DNA of 64,000 nt from Microbacterium lacticum. GTDB lineage: Bacteria > Actinomycetota > Actinomycetes > Actinomycetales > Microbacteriaceae. Each line of letters begins with the position of its first letter. Position 1 is the first letter of the stretch. The notes beneath the pieces were generated by a model. The model did no database searches. It saw only the letters and a list, made by a program, of their open reading frames with translations, and was not told the DNA's origin. A program made the translations under genes and the position numbers. The stretch lies in assembly GCF_006716815.1 (NCBI RefSeq), contig NZ_VFPS01000007.1:1-64000 (forward strand), read 5' to 3'. Below, piece by piece: positions 6,995 through 15,494 of the stretch.

Positions 6995-9205
6995 ATGCAG
7001 GTGTGGCCCGGATCCGCGTACCCCCTCGGGGCGACCTTCGACGGCAGCGGCACGAACTTCGCGCTGTTCAGCGAGGGCGCCGAGCGGGTCGAGCTGTGCC
7101 TGTTCGGCGACCGCGGGAAGGAGACCCGCGTCGAGCTGCGCGACGTCGACGCGCACGTCTGGCACGCGTATCTGCCGACGGTCCAGCCGGGGCAGCGCTA
7201 CGGCTATCGCGTGTACGGGCCCAACGATCCCGAGAACGGGCAGCGGTTCAACCCGCACAAGCTGCTGCTCGACCCGTACGCCAAGGCCGTCGATGGCCAG
7301 GTCGAGTGGGGCCAGTCGGTGTTCGGCTACAACTTCGGCGATCCCGACTCGCGCAACGACGACGACTCCGCGAAGGCGATGATGAAGGGCGTCGTGATCA
7401 ACCCGTTCTTCGACTGGGCGGGCGACCGGCAGCCGAAGACGCCCTACGCCGAGAGCGTCATCTACGAGGCGCACGTGAAGGGCCTCACCGAGCGGCATCC
7501 GGACATTCCGGAGGAGATCCGCGGGACGTACAGCGCGATCGCGCATCCGGTCATCATCGAGCACCTCAAGCGGATCGGCGTGACGGCGATCGAGCTCATG
7601 CCGGTGCACCAGTTCGTCAACGACTCGACGCTGCAGGAGAAAGGGCTGTCGAACTACTGGGGCTACAACACGATCGCCTTCCTCGCACCGCAGAACACCT
7701 ACTCCTCGGCCGGCCAGCTGGGCCAGCAGGTGCAGGAGTTCAAGGGGATGGTGCGGGCTCTGCACGCGGCAGGCATCGAGGTCATCCTCGACGTCGTCTA
7801 CAACCACACCGCCGAGGGCAACCACCTGGGCCCCACCCTGTCGATGCGCGGCATCGACAACGAGGCCTACTACCGCCTCGACGAGACCGACAAGCGCTAT
7901 TACACGGACTACACCGGCACCGGGAACAGCCTCAACGTCGGCAACCCGCACACGCTGCAGCTGATCATGGACTCGCTGCGCTATTGGGTGCTCGAGATGC
8001 ACGTCGACGGGTTCCGGTTCGACCTCGCCGCCACGCTCGCGCGCGAGTTCTACGACGTCGACCGGCTCTCCGCATTCTTCGAACTCGTCCAGCAGGATCC
8101 TGTAGTGAGCCAGGTGAAGCTCATCGCCGAACCGTGGGACCTCGGCCCCGGCGGCTACCAGGTCGGCAACTTCCCGCCGCAGTGGACGGAGTGGAACGGC
8201 AAGTACCGCGACACCGTGCGCGACTTCTGGCGCGGCGAGCCTTCGACGCTCGGCGAGTTCGCGTCGCGACTGACGGGATCGGCCGATCTCTACGAGCACG
8301 ACGGCCGCCGCCCCGTGGCATCCATCAACTTCGTGACGGCGCACGACGGCTTCACGCTGCGCGATCTGGTGTCGTACAACGAGAAGCACAACGAGGCCAA
8401 CGGCGAGCAGAACAACGACGGCGAATCGCACAACCGCTCGTGGAACTGCGGCGTCGAAGGCCCGACCGACGACCCCGCCGTCTTGACGTTGCGCGCCCGG
8501 CAGCAACGCAACTTCCTCGCGACGCTGCTGATCAGCCAGGGCGTCCCGATGATCAGCCACGGCGACGAACTCGGCCGCACGCAGGGCGGCAACAACAACG
8601 GCTACGCGCAGGACAACGAGATCACGTGGGTCGACTGGGAGCACATCGACCAGCCGCTCATCGAGTTCACCGCCGCCCTGGCCCGCCTGCGCCGCGAGCA
8701 CCCGACGTTCCGGCGCAGCCGCTTCTTCAACGGGCGGCCGGTGCGCCGCGAGGCGGGGGCGCCCGTCCCCGACATCGCGTGGCTGCGGCCCGACGGCACC
8801 GAGATGCAGCCGGATGACTGGGAGTCGGGTTTCGGGCGCGCGATCGGGGTGTTCTTGAACGGCGACGGCATCCGCGAGCGGGATCGGCGGGGCCAGGAGA
8901 TCCACGATCAGCACTTCTTCGTGCTGTTCAACGCCGGCGACGACGACGTGCAGTTCACGATCCCGAAGGCGGAGTTCAGCCCCGAATGGGAAGTGCTCGT
9001 CGACACGGCGGGTCAGCGCACGGACAAGGCGCCACTGCGCGGCGGCGACGTGGTTGACGTCGCACCGCGATCGCTCATGGTGCTGTGTGAGCACGACCCG
9101 GACGTGCCTGAGGTCGACCACTCGGTCGCCGCCTCGCTCACGGCGCTGACAACGCCCATCGACATCGTTCCCGCTCCCGCCCCGCAAGCCGAACTGGCCC
9201 ACTGA
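6995..9205 (+). CDS. glgX: Glycogen debranching enzyme GlgX/TreX
   Basis: A 736-residue GH13 isoamylase-type enzyme that hydrolyses alpha-1,6 branches of glycogen or limit dextrin, supplying linear maltooligosaccharides to TreY. An N-terminal CBM48-like domain (YPLGATFDGSGTNFALFSEGAERVELCLF) precedes the barrel. Catalytic residues sit in GFRFDLA (Asp343, nucleophile), LIAEPWDLGPGGYQVG (Glu379, acid/base) and TAHDGFTLRDLVSYN (Asp451). The ATG at 6995 has an AGGGGAG ribosome binding site at good spacing. TreY follows after 5 bp, so this copy is best read as the TreX of the TreXYZ trehalose route. Confidence 0.96.
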   Translation: MQVWPGSAYPLGATFDGSGTNFALFSEGAERVELCLFGDRGKETRVELRDVDAHVWHAYLPTVQPGQRYGYRVYGPNDPENGQRFNPHKLLLDPYAKAVDGQVEWGQSVFGYNFGDPDSRNDDDSAKAMMKGVVINPFFDWAGDRQPKTPYAESVIYEAHVKGLTERHPDIPEEIRGTYSAIAHPVIIEHLKRIGVTAIELMPVHQFVNDSTLQEKGLSNYWGYNTIAFLAPQNTYSSAGQLGQQVQEFKGMVRALHAAGIEVILDVVYNHTAEGNHLGPTLSMRGIDNEAYYRLDETDKRYYTDYTGTGNSLNVGNPHTLQLIMDSLRYWVLEMHVDGFRFDLAATLAREFYDVDRLSAFFELVQQDPVVSQVKLIAEPWDLGPGGYQVGNFPPQWTEWNGKYRDTVRDFWRGEPSTLGEFASRLTGSADLYEHDGRRPVASINFVTAHDGFTLRDLVSYNEKHNEANGEQNNDGESHNRSWNCGVEGPTDDPAVLTLRARQQRNFLATLLISQGVPMISHGDELGRTQGGNNNGYAQDNEITWVDWEHIDQPLIEFTAALARLRREHPTFRRSRFFNGRPVRREAGAPVPDIAWLRPDGTEMQPDDWESGFGRAIGVFLNGDGIRERDRRGQEIHDQHFFVLFNAGDDDVQFTIPKAEFSPEWEVLVDTAGQRTDKAPLRGGDVVDVAPRSLMVLCEHDPDVPEVDHSVAASLTALTTPIDIVPAPAPQAELAH

Positions 9206-9210
9206 TCCCC

Positions 9211-11772
9211 GTGAGCCCTCGACGGGAGAGTGCGCCCGCATCGACCTGTCGCCTGCAGGTGCGCGCGGAGTTCGACCTGGATGCCGCGGCGGACGTCGTG
9301 CCGTACCTGCGCGACCTCGGCGTCGACTGGGCGTACCTGTCGCCGATCCTGCAGGCGACCGAGGGGTCGGACCACGGCTACGACGTCGTCGATCCCACCC
9401 GCGTGGATGCCTCGCGCGGCGGCCCCGAGGCTCTCGCCCGGTTCTCCGCCGCCGCCCGCGCCGCCGGGCTCGGCACGCTCATCGACCTCGTGCCCAACCA
9501 CCAGGGCGTCGCCGCACCGGAGCAGAACCCGTGGTGGTGGGACGTGCTCACCTTCGGCCGCGCCTCGCGCCATGCCGAGTCATTCGACATCGACTGGGAC
9601 CACGGCGACGGTCGCGTCGTGCTCCCGGTGCTCGGCGCCGAGCTCGACGAGGTGATCGCCGCGGGCGAGCTTGTCGTCGCGCCGCCGGGGGGCGGGGGCG
9701 GGGTGTCGGATGCTGAGGAGATGGCGGATTCTGAGGACGCGACCGCGCCCAGGCATCCTCAGCAACCTCCTACTCCTCAGGAACCGGCGGCAGACGAGGA
9801 GACCTCGCCGGAGGAAGCCCCGTACGGCACGGCACGGTACTACGACCTGGTGCTGCCGCTCGCGCCGGGCACGGCGCCGCTGCGGGAGACGTCGGATGCC
9901 TCTGCCGTGCGCGACGTGCTCGCCCGTCAGCACTGGCAGCTCGCGTTCTGGCGCCGCGCCGAGGACGTGCTCAACTACCGGCGGTTCTTTACCGTGACCT
10001 CGCTCGCCGGGGTGCGCGTCGAAAGACCCGAGGTGTTCGACGCCAGCCACACCGAGGTGCTGCGCTGGGTGCGCGAGGGCCTCGTCGACGGGCTGCGCAT
10101 CGACCACCCCGACGGGCTCGCCGATCCCGGCGGCTACCTCGACCGCCTCGCCGCCGAGACGAGCCGCGCCGCGGCGGCCGCCGCCGAGACGGCCCGCGCC
10201 GTGACGAGCCGCGCCGCCGCGGCGATGCCGATCTACGTCGAGAAGATCCTCGAGCCGGGCGAGCAGCTGCCGGGCTGGTGGCAGACCGACGGCACCACCG
10301 GATACGACGCCCTCGGCGAGATCGACCGCGTGCTCGTCGACCCCGCCGGCGAAGCGCCCCTCACCGACCTCGACACCGCGCTGCGCGGGCACGCCGAGCC
10401 CTGGGCGGAGCTCATCGCGACGACCAAGCGCGAGATCGCCGACACGTCGCAGGCCGCCGAGGTCGGCCGGCTCGTCCGCAACCTGCCCGCGCCCGTCCGA
10501 GCGGGCCTCGGCGACGACCTCGCCCGAGACGCGCTCGCCGAGCTGCTCGCCGCGTTCCCGGTGTACCGCGCGTACCTCCCCGCCGGCACCGATCATGTCG
10601 CGCACGCCGCGGCCGAGGCATCCACGCGCCGCCCCGACCTGGCCGCCGCCATCGACGCGCTCGCGCCCCTCGCGGCCGAGGCGGGCACCGAGTTCTCGCG
10701 CCGGTTCATGCAGACGACCGGCCCCGTGATGGCCAAGGGCGTGGAGGATCGCGCGTTCTACCGGTACAGCCGGCTCACCTCGCTCACCGAGGTCGGCGGC
10801 GATCCCGCGCACTTCTCCGCGTCGGTCGACGAGCTGCACGAGGCGTTCGCGCGCCGCCAGGCGGCGTGGCCGCACGCCCTCACCGCGCTGACGACGCACG
10901 ACACGAAGCGCTCGGAAGACACCCGCGCGCGCCTCGCGGTGCTCGCCGAGGTGCCGGAGCGCTGGACGGCGGTGCTCGGCGATCTGCGCGAGGTCGCCTC
11001 GACCGGCGACGGCCCGCTCGACGCGCTGCTCTGGCAGGCGGTCGTCGGCGCGTGGTCGGACGCCCCCGATCTCGCCGATCGCCTGCACGCCTACGCCGAG
11101 AAGGCGGCGCGCGAGGGCGGCGTCGGGACGACGTGGGAAGACCCGGATGCCTCGTTCGAGGGTCGCGTGCACGCGCTCGTCGACACGGCCTTCCGACATG
11201 CGCGCCCGATCGTCGAGGGGTTCGTGGGCGAGATCGCCGACGCCGGCCGCTCGAACGGGCTCTCCGCGAAGCTGCTGCAGCTGACCGGTCCGGGCGTCCC
11301 CGACGTCTACCAGGGCACCGAGTTGTGGGACCACTCGCTCGTCGACCCCGACAACCGCCGGCTCGTCGACTTCGACGCACGCCGGGCGCTCCTCGGTCGC
11401 CTCGACGAGGGGTGGATGCCGGCGGTCGACGCCACCGGCGCCGCGAAGCTGCTCGTCGTGACCCGCGCGCTGCGGCTGCGGCGCGACCGACCGGAGCTCT
11501 TCGCGCGTTACACGCCGCTGCCCGTCGTCGGCGAGGCATCCGCGCACGCCCTCGCGTTCGACCGGGGCGGCGTGATCGCCGTCGCGACCCGGCTGCCGGT
11601 GGGGCTCGCCCGCCGCGGCGGCTGGGGCGACACCGCCGTGCTCGTGCCGACGGGCCTGTGGCGCGACGAGCTCACCGGCGCCGAGGTCGCCGGCGCCGAG
11701 GTCGCCGGCGGCGCCGTGCCGCTCGCGACGCTGCACGACCGCTACCCGGTCGCGCTCCTCACGCGTGTGTGA
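9211..11772 (+). CDS. treY: Malto-oligosyltrehalose synthase TreY
   Basis: An 853-residue GH13 enzyme that converts the reducing end of maltooligosaccharides to a trehalose unit by intramolecular transglycosylation. Typical TreY blocks are DLGVDWAYLSPILQATEGSDHGYDVVDPTRVD at the start, GLGTLIDLVPNHQGV, LNYRRFFTVTSLAGVRVE, GLVDGLRIDHPDGLADPGGYL (nucleophile region), ALTTHDTKRSEDTRARL and LLQLTGPGVPDVYQGTELWD. A non-conserved acidic/proline-rich stretch at about residues 158-205 interrupts the domain and coincides with a palindromic DNA element. It begins with GTG 5 bp after glgX, and treZ is displaced to 21344 by an intervening gene cluster. Confidence 0.95.
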   Translation: MSPRRESAPASTCRLQVRAEFDLDAAADVVPYLRDLGVDWAYLSPILQATEGSDHGYDVVDPTRVDASRGGPEALARFSAAARAAGLGTLIDLVPNHQGVAAPEQNPWWWDVLTFGRASRHAESFDIDWDHGDGRVVLPVLGAELDEVIAAGELVVAPPGGGGGVSDAEEMADSEDATAPRHPQQPPTPQEPAADEETSPEEAPYGTARYYDLVLPLAPGTAPLRETSDASAVRDVLARQHWQLAFWRRAEDVLNYRRFFTVTSLAGVRVERPEVFDASHTEVLRWVREGLVDGLRIDHPDGLADPGGYLDRLAAETSRAAAAAAETARAVTSRAAAAMPIYVEKILEPGEQLPGWWQTDGTTGYDALGEIDRVLVDPAGEAPLTDLDTALRGHAEPWAELIATTKREIADTSQAAEVGRLVRNLPAPVRAGLGDDLARDALAELLAAFPVYRAYLPAGTDHVAHAAAEASTRRPDLAAAIDALAPLAAEAGTEFSRRFMQTTGPVMAKGVEDRAFYRYSRLTSLTEVGGDPAHFSASVDELHEAFARRQAAWPHALTALTTHDTKRSEDTRARLAVLAEVPERWTAVLGDLREVASTGDGPLDALLWQAVVGAWSDAPDLADRLHAYAEKAAREGGVGTTWEDPDASFEGRVHALVDTAFRHARPIVEGFVGEIADAGRSNGLSAKLLQLTGPGVPDVYQGTELWDHSLVDPDNRRLVDFDARRALLGRLDEGWMPAVDATGAAKLLVVTRALRLRRDRPELFARYTPLPVVGEASAHALAFDRGGVIAVATRLPVGLARRGGWGDTAVLVPTGLWRDELTGAEVAGAEVAGGAVPLATLHDRYPVALLTRV
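9711..9780. repeat. Palindromic element inside treY
   Basis: Nested inverted repeats: CTGAGGAG (9713-9720) with CTCCTCAG (9773-9780), and CTGAGGA (9731-9737) with TCCTCAG (9756-9762); TGCTGAGGA (9711-9719) also pairs with TCCTCAGCA (9756-9764). The stretch is less GC-rich than its surroundings and encodes the low-complexity acidic/proline insert of TreY. It reads like a small element inserted in frame. Confidence 0.7.
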
Positions 11773-11781
11773 CGTTCCGTG

Positions 11782-11800
11782 ACGGTTGCTTACGAACCGT
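11782..11800. promoter_or_regulatory. Inverted repeat upstream of the peptide transporter operon (candidate operator)
   Basis: ACGGTT (11782-11787) and AACCGT (11795-11800) form a 6-bp inverted repeat with 7 bp between, and CGTGAC occurs three times within 11779-11803. It sits about 100 bp upstream of the binding-protein gene, where a regulator of the operon could bind. No regulator gene is adjacent. Confidence 0.4.
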
Positions 11801-11898
11801 GACCTACGAGTGGTGTCGTCGTGGGTGCCGTGATGGGCTGAGGCATCCCGCACACCGCAGCGCGCGCCCGTGAGGGCTGCGCAGTCCAGGAGACGCCC

Positions 11899-13554
11899 AT
11901 GTCCCGCTTCACTCGCACGGCCCTCGCCGGGGCATCCGCCCTCGCGGTCGCCGCCCTCATCACCGCATGCTCCTCCGGCGGCACCGCACCCGCCGCGTCG
12001 GACGCCGCCGCCGAGCCGCAGCAGGGCGGCACGCTCAGCTACCTCGAGCCGCAGGCCTGGTCGACGCTGTACCCGCCGTCGGCCGGCTTCTACCCCAACG
12101 GCGGCCTCGTCAACAACATCACCGACCGCCTGCTCTACCAGAACCCCGAGACGCTCGAACTCGAGCCGTGGATCGCGACCGACTACACGGTCAACGACGA
12201 CGCCACCCAGTACTCGTTCGACCTCCGCACCGACGTCACCTACTCCGACGGCACGAAGCTGACGGCCGCCAACGTCGTGAAGAACATCGACCTGTACGGC
12301 AAGGGCGACAAGGACCGCGCGCTCCCCGTCTCCGAGGCGATCAACAACTACGACCACGGCGAGGTCGTCGACGACGACACCGTCGTCTTCCATTTCACCG
12401 CCCCGTCGCCGGGCTTCGCGCAGGCGGTGTCGACGATCAACTCCGGACTGCTGTCGGATGCCACGCTCGACCGCGCGAGCGAAGGCTACGGTCCCGGCAA
12501 CGCGAAGGACATCATCGGCAGCGGCCCGTTCGTCGTCTCCGCCGAGGAGATCGGCACCAAGACCTCCGTCACGGCGCGGAAGGACTACGACTGGGCGCCG
12601 CCCTCGCTCGCCCACCAGGGCGCCGCCTACCTCGACGGCATCGACTACGTCGTCGCGGCTGAGGACAGCGTGCGCGTCGGCACGGTCGTCGCCGGGCAGG
12701 CCGATATCGCCCGTGGCATCGAGGCGCCCGACGAGGCGCAGTTCTCGGCATCCGGTCTGTCGCTGCACGCCGCCGCGACCAACGGCGTCAACAACGGTCT
12801 GAGCTTCCGCTTCCGCGAGCCGCGGCTCGAAGATGTCCGGGTGCGCCAGGCGCTCATCGCCGGCATCGACCGCCAGCAGATCGTCGACACCCTGTTCACG
12901 AAGAACTACCCCCTCGCCACCGGCGCGCTCGCGACCACCGCGCTCGGCTACGTCGACACCTCCGAGTACTACGCCTACGACCCCGACAAGGCCGAGAAGC
13001 TGCTCGACGAGGCCGGCTGGAAGCGCGGCAGCGACGGGGTGCGCGAGAAGGACGGCGAGAAGCTCTCGCTCACGTTCAACGAGGCGCTGCCGCAGCCGCG
13101 GTCGAAGGAGGTCGTGACCCTCATCCAGGAGCAGCTCGGCAAGCTCGGGGTGGAGGTGTCGCTCTTCGCCGGCGACATGGCCGCGCAGACCAAGGCATCC
13201 ACCGATCAGTCGACGATCCAGGTGTACCACTCGATGGTGGGGCGCGCCGACTTCGATGTGCTGAAGTCGCAGTACTTCTCGAAGAACCGCAACACGCTGC
13301 TGAACCTCAACCCTGCCGACCAGAGCGTGGGCGACCCCGAGCTCGACGCGCTGCTGCTCGCGATCGCGTCGGAGGCGACCACGCCCGAGCGCCAGGCGGC
13401 CTCGGAGGCGGCGCAGCGCTACCTCGCCGACAAGGCGTACATCCTGCCGATCTTCGAGGAGCCGCAGGTGTTCGGCCTCACCGCGAAGGTGCACGGCTTC
13501 GCCACCGAGTCGGTCGGGCGCCCCTCGTTCTACGCGACCTGGCTGGCGGGCTGA
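11899..13554 (+). CDS. ABC transporter substrate-binding lipoprotein, SBP_bac_5 type (KPN_01854-like)
   Basis: A 551-residue family 5 (oligopeptide/dipeptide-type) solute-binding protein. The signal peptide ends in a lipobox LITAC with Cys24 as lipid anchor. The mature protein shows EPQQGGTLSYLEPQAWSTLYPP, DLRTDVTYSDGTKLTAANVVKNI and the VRQALIAGIDRQQIVDTLF block typical of the family. The company of a luciferase-like monooxygenase and two CMD/AhpD proteins matches the known KPN_01854-type gene neighbourhood. It captures a peptide-like or substituted amino-acid solute outside the membrane and hands it to the two permeases downstream. The ATG has an AGGAG ribosome binding site. Confidence 0.9.
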   Translation: MSRFTRTALAGASALAVAALITACSSGGTAPAASDAAAEPQQGGTLSYLEPQAWSTLYPPSAGFYPNGGLVNNITDRLLYQNPETLELEPWIATDYTVNDDATQYSFDLRTDVTYSDGTKLTAANVVKNIDLYGKGDKDRALPVSEAINNYDHGEVVDDDTVVFHFTAPSPGFAQAVSTINSGLLSDATLDRASEGYGPGNAKDIIGSGPFVVSAEEIGTKTSVTARKDYDWAPPSLAHQGAAYLDGIDYVVAAEDSVRVGTVVAGQADIARGIEAPDEAQFSASGLSLHAAATNGVNNGLSFRFREPRLEDVRVRQALIAGIDRQQIVDTLFTKNYPLATGALATTALGYVDTSEYYAYDPDKAEKLLDEAGWKRGSDGVREKDGEKLSLTFNEALPQPRSKEVVTLIQEQLGKLGVEVSLFAGDMAAQTKASTDQSTIQVYHSMVGRADFDVLKSQYFSKNRNTLLNLNPADQSVGDPELDALLLAIASEATTPERQAASEAAQRYLADKAYILPIFEEPQVFGLTAKVHGFATESVGRPSFYATWLAG

Positions 13555-13560
13555 CCTGTC

Positions 13561-14625
13561 ATGACGTATGTCCTCCGTCGTGTGGGCCAGGCGATCCTCG
13601 TGCTCGTCCTGGCCTACACGGCGGCCTATCTGCTCCTGGCCGCGCTCCCCGGCGACGCGATCATCGCGCGCTACGCCAGCCCCGAGCTCGGGCTCACCCC
13701 CGACCAGATCCAGGCGATCCGCGAATCGCTGGGCGCCGACCAGCCGCTGATCGTGCAGTACGGCCGCTCGATCGCGGGCTTCGTCACGGGTGACTTCGGC
13801 TCCTCGGTCGCGAGCGGCGCGGCCGTCTCCGACCTCATCGCCACGGCGCTGCCGCAGACGCTCGTCCTCGCCGTGCTGGGGCTCGTGCTCGCGATCATCC
13901 TCGCCGTCACGATCGCCTTCACCGCGACCTACGGCGCGACCCAGCCGCTGCGGCGCGCGTTCCGGGGCATCCCGCCGCTGTTCGTCTCGCTGCCGGTCTT
14001 CTGGATCGGCATCGTCCTCATCCAGATCTTCTCCTTCCGCCTCGGCTGGGTGCCGGTGATCGGCGCCGATCCGGCGCAGGCGCTGATCCTGCCGGTGATC
14101 ACGCTGGCGATCCCGATCGCGGCGCCGCTCGCGCAGGTGCTGATGCGCTCGATCGACGAGGTGCGCGAGCAGCCGTTCGTCACCGTCGTGCGCGCCCGCG
14201 GCGCGTCGACCTCGTGGCTGCTGTGGCGGAACGTCGCGCGGAACGCGCTGCTGCCCACCCTCACGATGGCGGGTCTGCTGTTCGGCGAGCTCGTCGGCGG
14301 CGCCGTGGTGACCGAGACCGTGTTCGCGCGCGCCGGCATCGGCCAGCTCACCGCGCAGGCCGTCGCGAACCGCGACACCCCGGTGCTCCTGGCCGTCGTC
14401 GTGATCTCGACCGTCGCCTTCGTCCTGATCAACCTGATCGTCGACCTCCTCTACCCCGTGCTCGATGCGCGGCTGCGCGGCCCCGGCCGGGCGACGCGCC
14501 ACGCACCCACCACCGTCGCCAGCGAGCTCACCTCGGCGTCGGAGCTCGACGGCGACGTTCCCGCCGCCCAGCCGGACCTCGCCGCGGTCGTCACCGCCGG
14601 CATCTCGGACGGAGACCGCCGATGA
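13561..14625 (+). CDS. ABC transporter permease (DppB-like)
   Basis: A 354-residue integral membrane subunit of the DppB/OppB type. It starts MTYVLRRVGQAILVLVLAYTAAYLLLAALPGD, has a periplasmic-side loop, and about six membrane segments. The EAA loop that contacts the ATPase is seen in FVTVVRARGASTSWLLWRNVARNALLPTL. The last ~50 residues (after LLYPVLDARLRG) form an extra hydrophilic tail, a little longer than usual. It lies 6 bp after the binding-protein gene and overlaps the second permease by 4 bp, so the operon is tightly coupled. Confidence 0.92.
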   Translation: MTYVLRRVGQAILVLVLAYTAAYLLLAALPGDAIIARYASPELGLTPDQIQAIRESLGADQPLIVQYGRSIAGFVTGDFGSSVASGAAVSDLIATALPQTLVLAVLGLVLAIILAVTIAFTATYGATQPLRRAFRGIPPLFVSLPVFWIGIVLIQIFSFRLGWVPVIGADPAQALILPVITLAIPIAAPLAQVLMRSIDEVREQPFVTVVRARGASTSWLLWRNVARNALLPTLTMAGLLFGELVGGAVVTETVFARAGIGQLTAQAVANRDTPVLLAVVVISTVAFVLINLIVDLLYPVLDARLRGPGRATRHAPTTVASELTSASELDGDVPAAQPDLAAVVTAGISDGDRR

Positions 14626-15494
14626 CCCTCGCCGCCCCGGGCGCTGCCACCCGCGTCGCCCCGTCGCCGGGCCCCTCCTCTTCGGGTTCCGGCGCGCGCA
14701 CCCTCTCCCGCGTCGGGCTCGCGCTGCCGGTGCTCGTCATCCTGCTCGCCCTCGCGTGGGCGCTCTTCCCGGCCCTGTTCACCGGGCAGAGCCCGACCGA
14801 CACGGTCGCCCCGTCGCTGCAGGCGCCGAGCGCAGAGCACTGGTTCGGCACGGATGCCACGGGCCGCGACCTGTACGCCCGCGTCGTCTACGGGGCGTCG
14901 CAGTCGATCGTCGGCGCGCTGGTGGCGGTGCTCGTCGGCCTCGTCGTCGGCACGGCGATGGGCCTCGCCGCGGGCGCGATCGGGGGCGCGGTCGACGAGG
15001 TGCTGATGCGCGTCGTCGACGTGCTGCTGGCGATCCCCGCGCTGCTGCTGTCGCTCAGCGTCGTGATCCTGCTCGGATTCGGCACGACGAGCGCGGCGAT
15101 CGCGGTCGGAGTCACCTCGATCGCGGTGTTCGCCCGCCTGGCCCGCTCGCGGGTGGTGAGCGTGCGCGTCACCGACTTCGTCGAGGCGGCGTACGGCTCG
15201 GGCGGCACGTTCTTCGGCGTGCTGTGGCGACACATCCTGCCGAACTCCCTGACGCCCGTGATCGCGCTCGCCGCGCTCCAGTTCGGCTCGGCGATCCTGC
15301 AGATCTCGACCCTCGGGTTCCTCGGCTACGGCGCCCCCCCGCCGACTCCGGAGTGGGGCCTGCTCATCGCCGAGGGCCGCAACTACGTCGCGACGGCGTG
15401 GTGGCTGACGGTGCTGCCGGGCATCGTCGTCGTGCTGGTCGTGCTCGCCACCAACAGGCTCAGCCAGGCGCTGCGCGGAGGGGATGCCTCATGA
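14622..15494 (+). CDS. ABC transporter permease (DppC-like)
   Basis: A 290-residue second permease of the family 5 transporter. An N-terminal membrane segment (VGLALPVLVILLALAWALFPALF) is followed by the short conserved motif HWFGTDATGRDLYARVVYGA that marks DppC/OppC proteins. The core has five further membrane segments. The EAA loop is VTDFVEAAYGSGGTFFGVLWRHILPNSLTPV. The ATG overlaps the stop of the preceding permease, and the gene overlaps the ATPase gene by 4 bp. It should form the heterodimeric channel with the DppB-like protein. Confidence 0.92.
   Translation: MTLAAPGAATRVAPSPGPSSSGSGARTLSRVGLALPVLVILLALAWALFPALFTGQSPTDTVAPSLQAPSAEHWFGTDATGRDLYARVVYGASQSIVGALVAVLVGLVVGTAMGLAAGAIGGAVDEVLMRVVDVLLAIPALLLSLSVVILLGFGTTSAAIAVGVTSIAVFARLARSRVVSVRVTDFVEAAYGSGGTFFGVLWRHILPNSLTPVIALAALQFGSAILQISTLGFLGYGAPPPTPEWGLLIAEGRNYVATAWWLTVLPGIVVVLVVLATNRLSQALRGGDAS

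Noticed and set aside
9580..14502. A 1640-codon open frame on the minus strand
   Set aside because: It lies antisense to treY, the binding protein and the permease, is extremely Arg/Glu/Asp/Val/Gly-rich with no domain, and is the usual shadow frame of GC-rich coding DNA.
13561..14625. Hydrophilic tail of the DppB-like permease considered as a frameshift
   Set aside because: The frame runs cleanly to a stop that overlaps the next start by 4 bp, so the tail is simply longer than usual.
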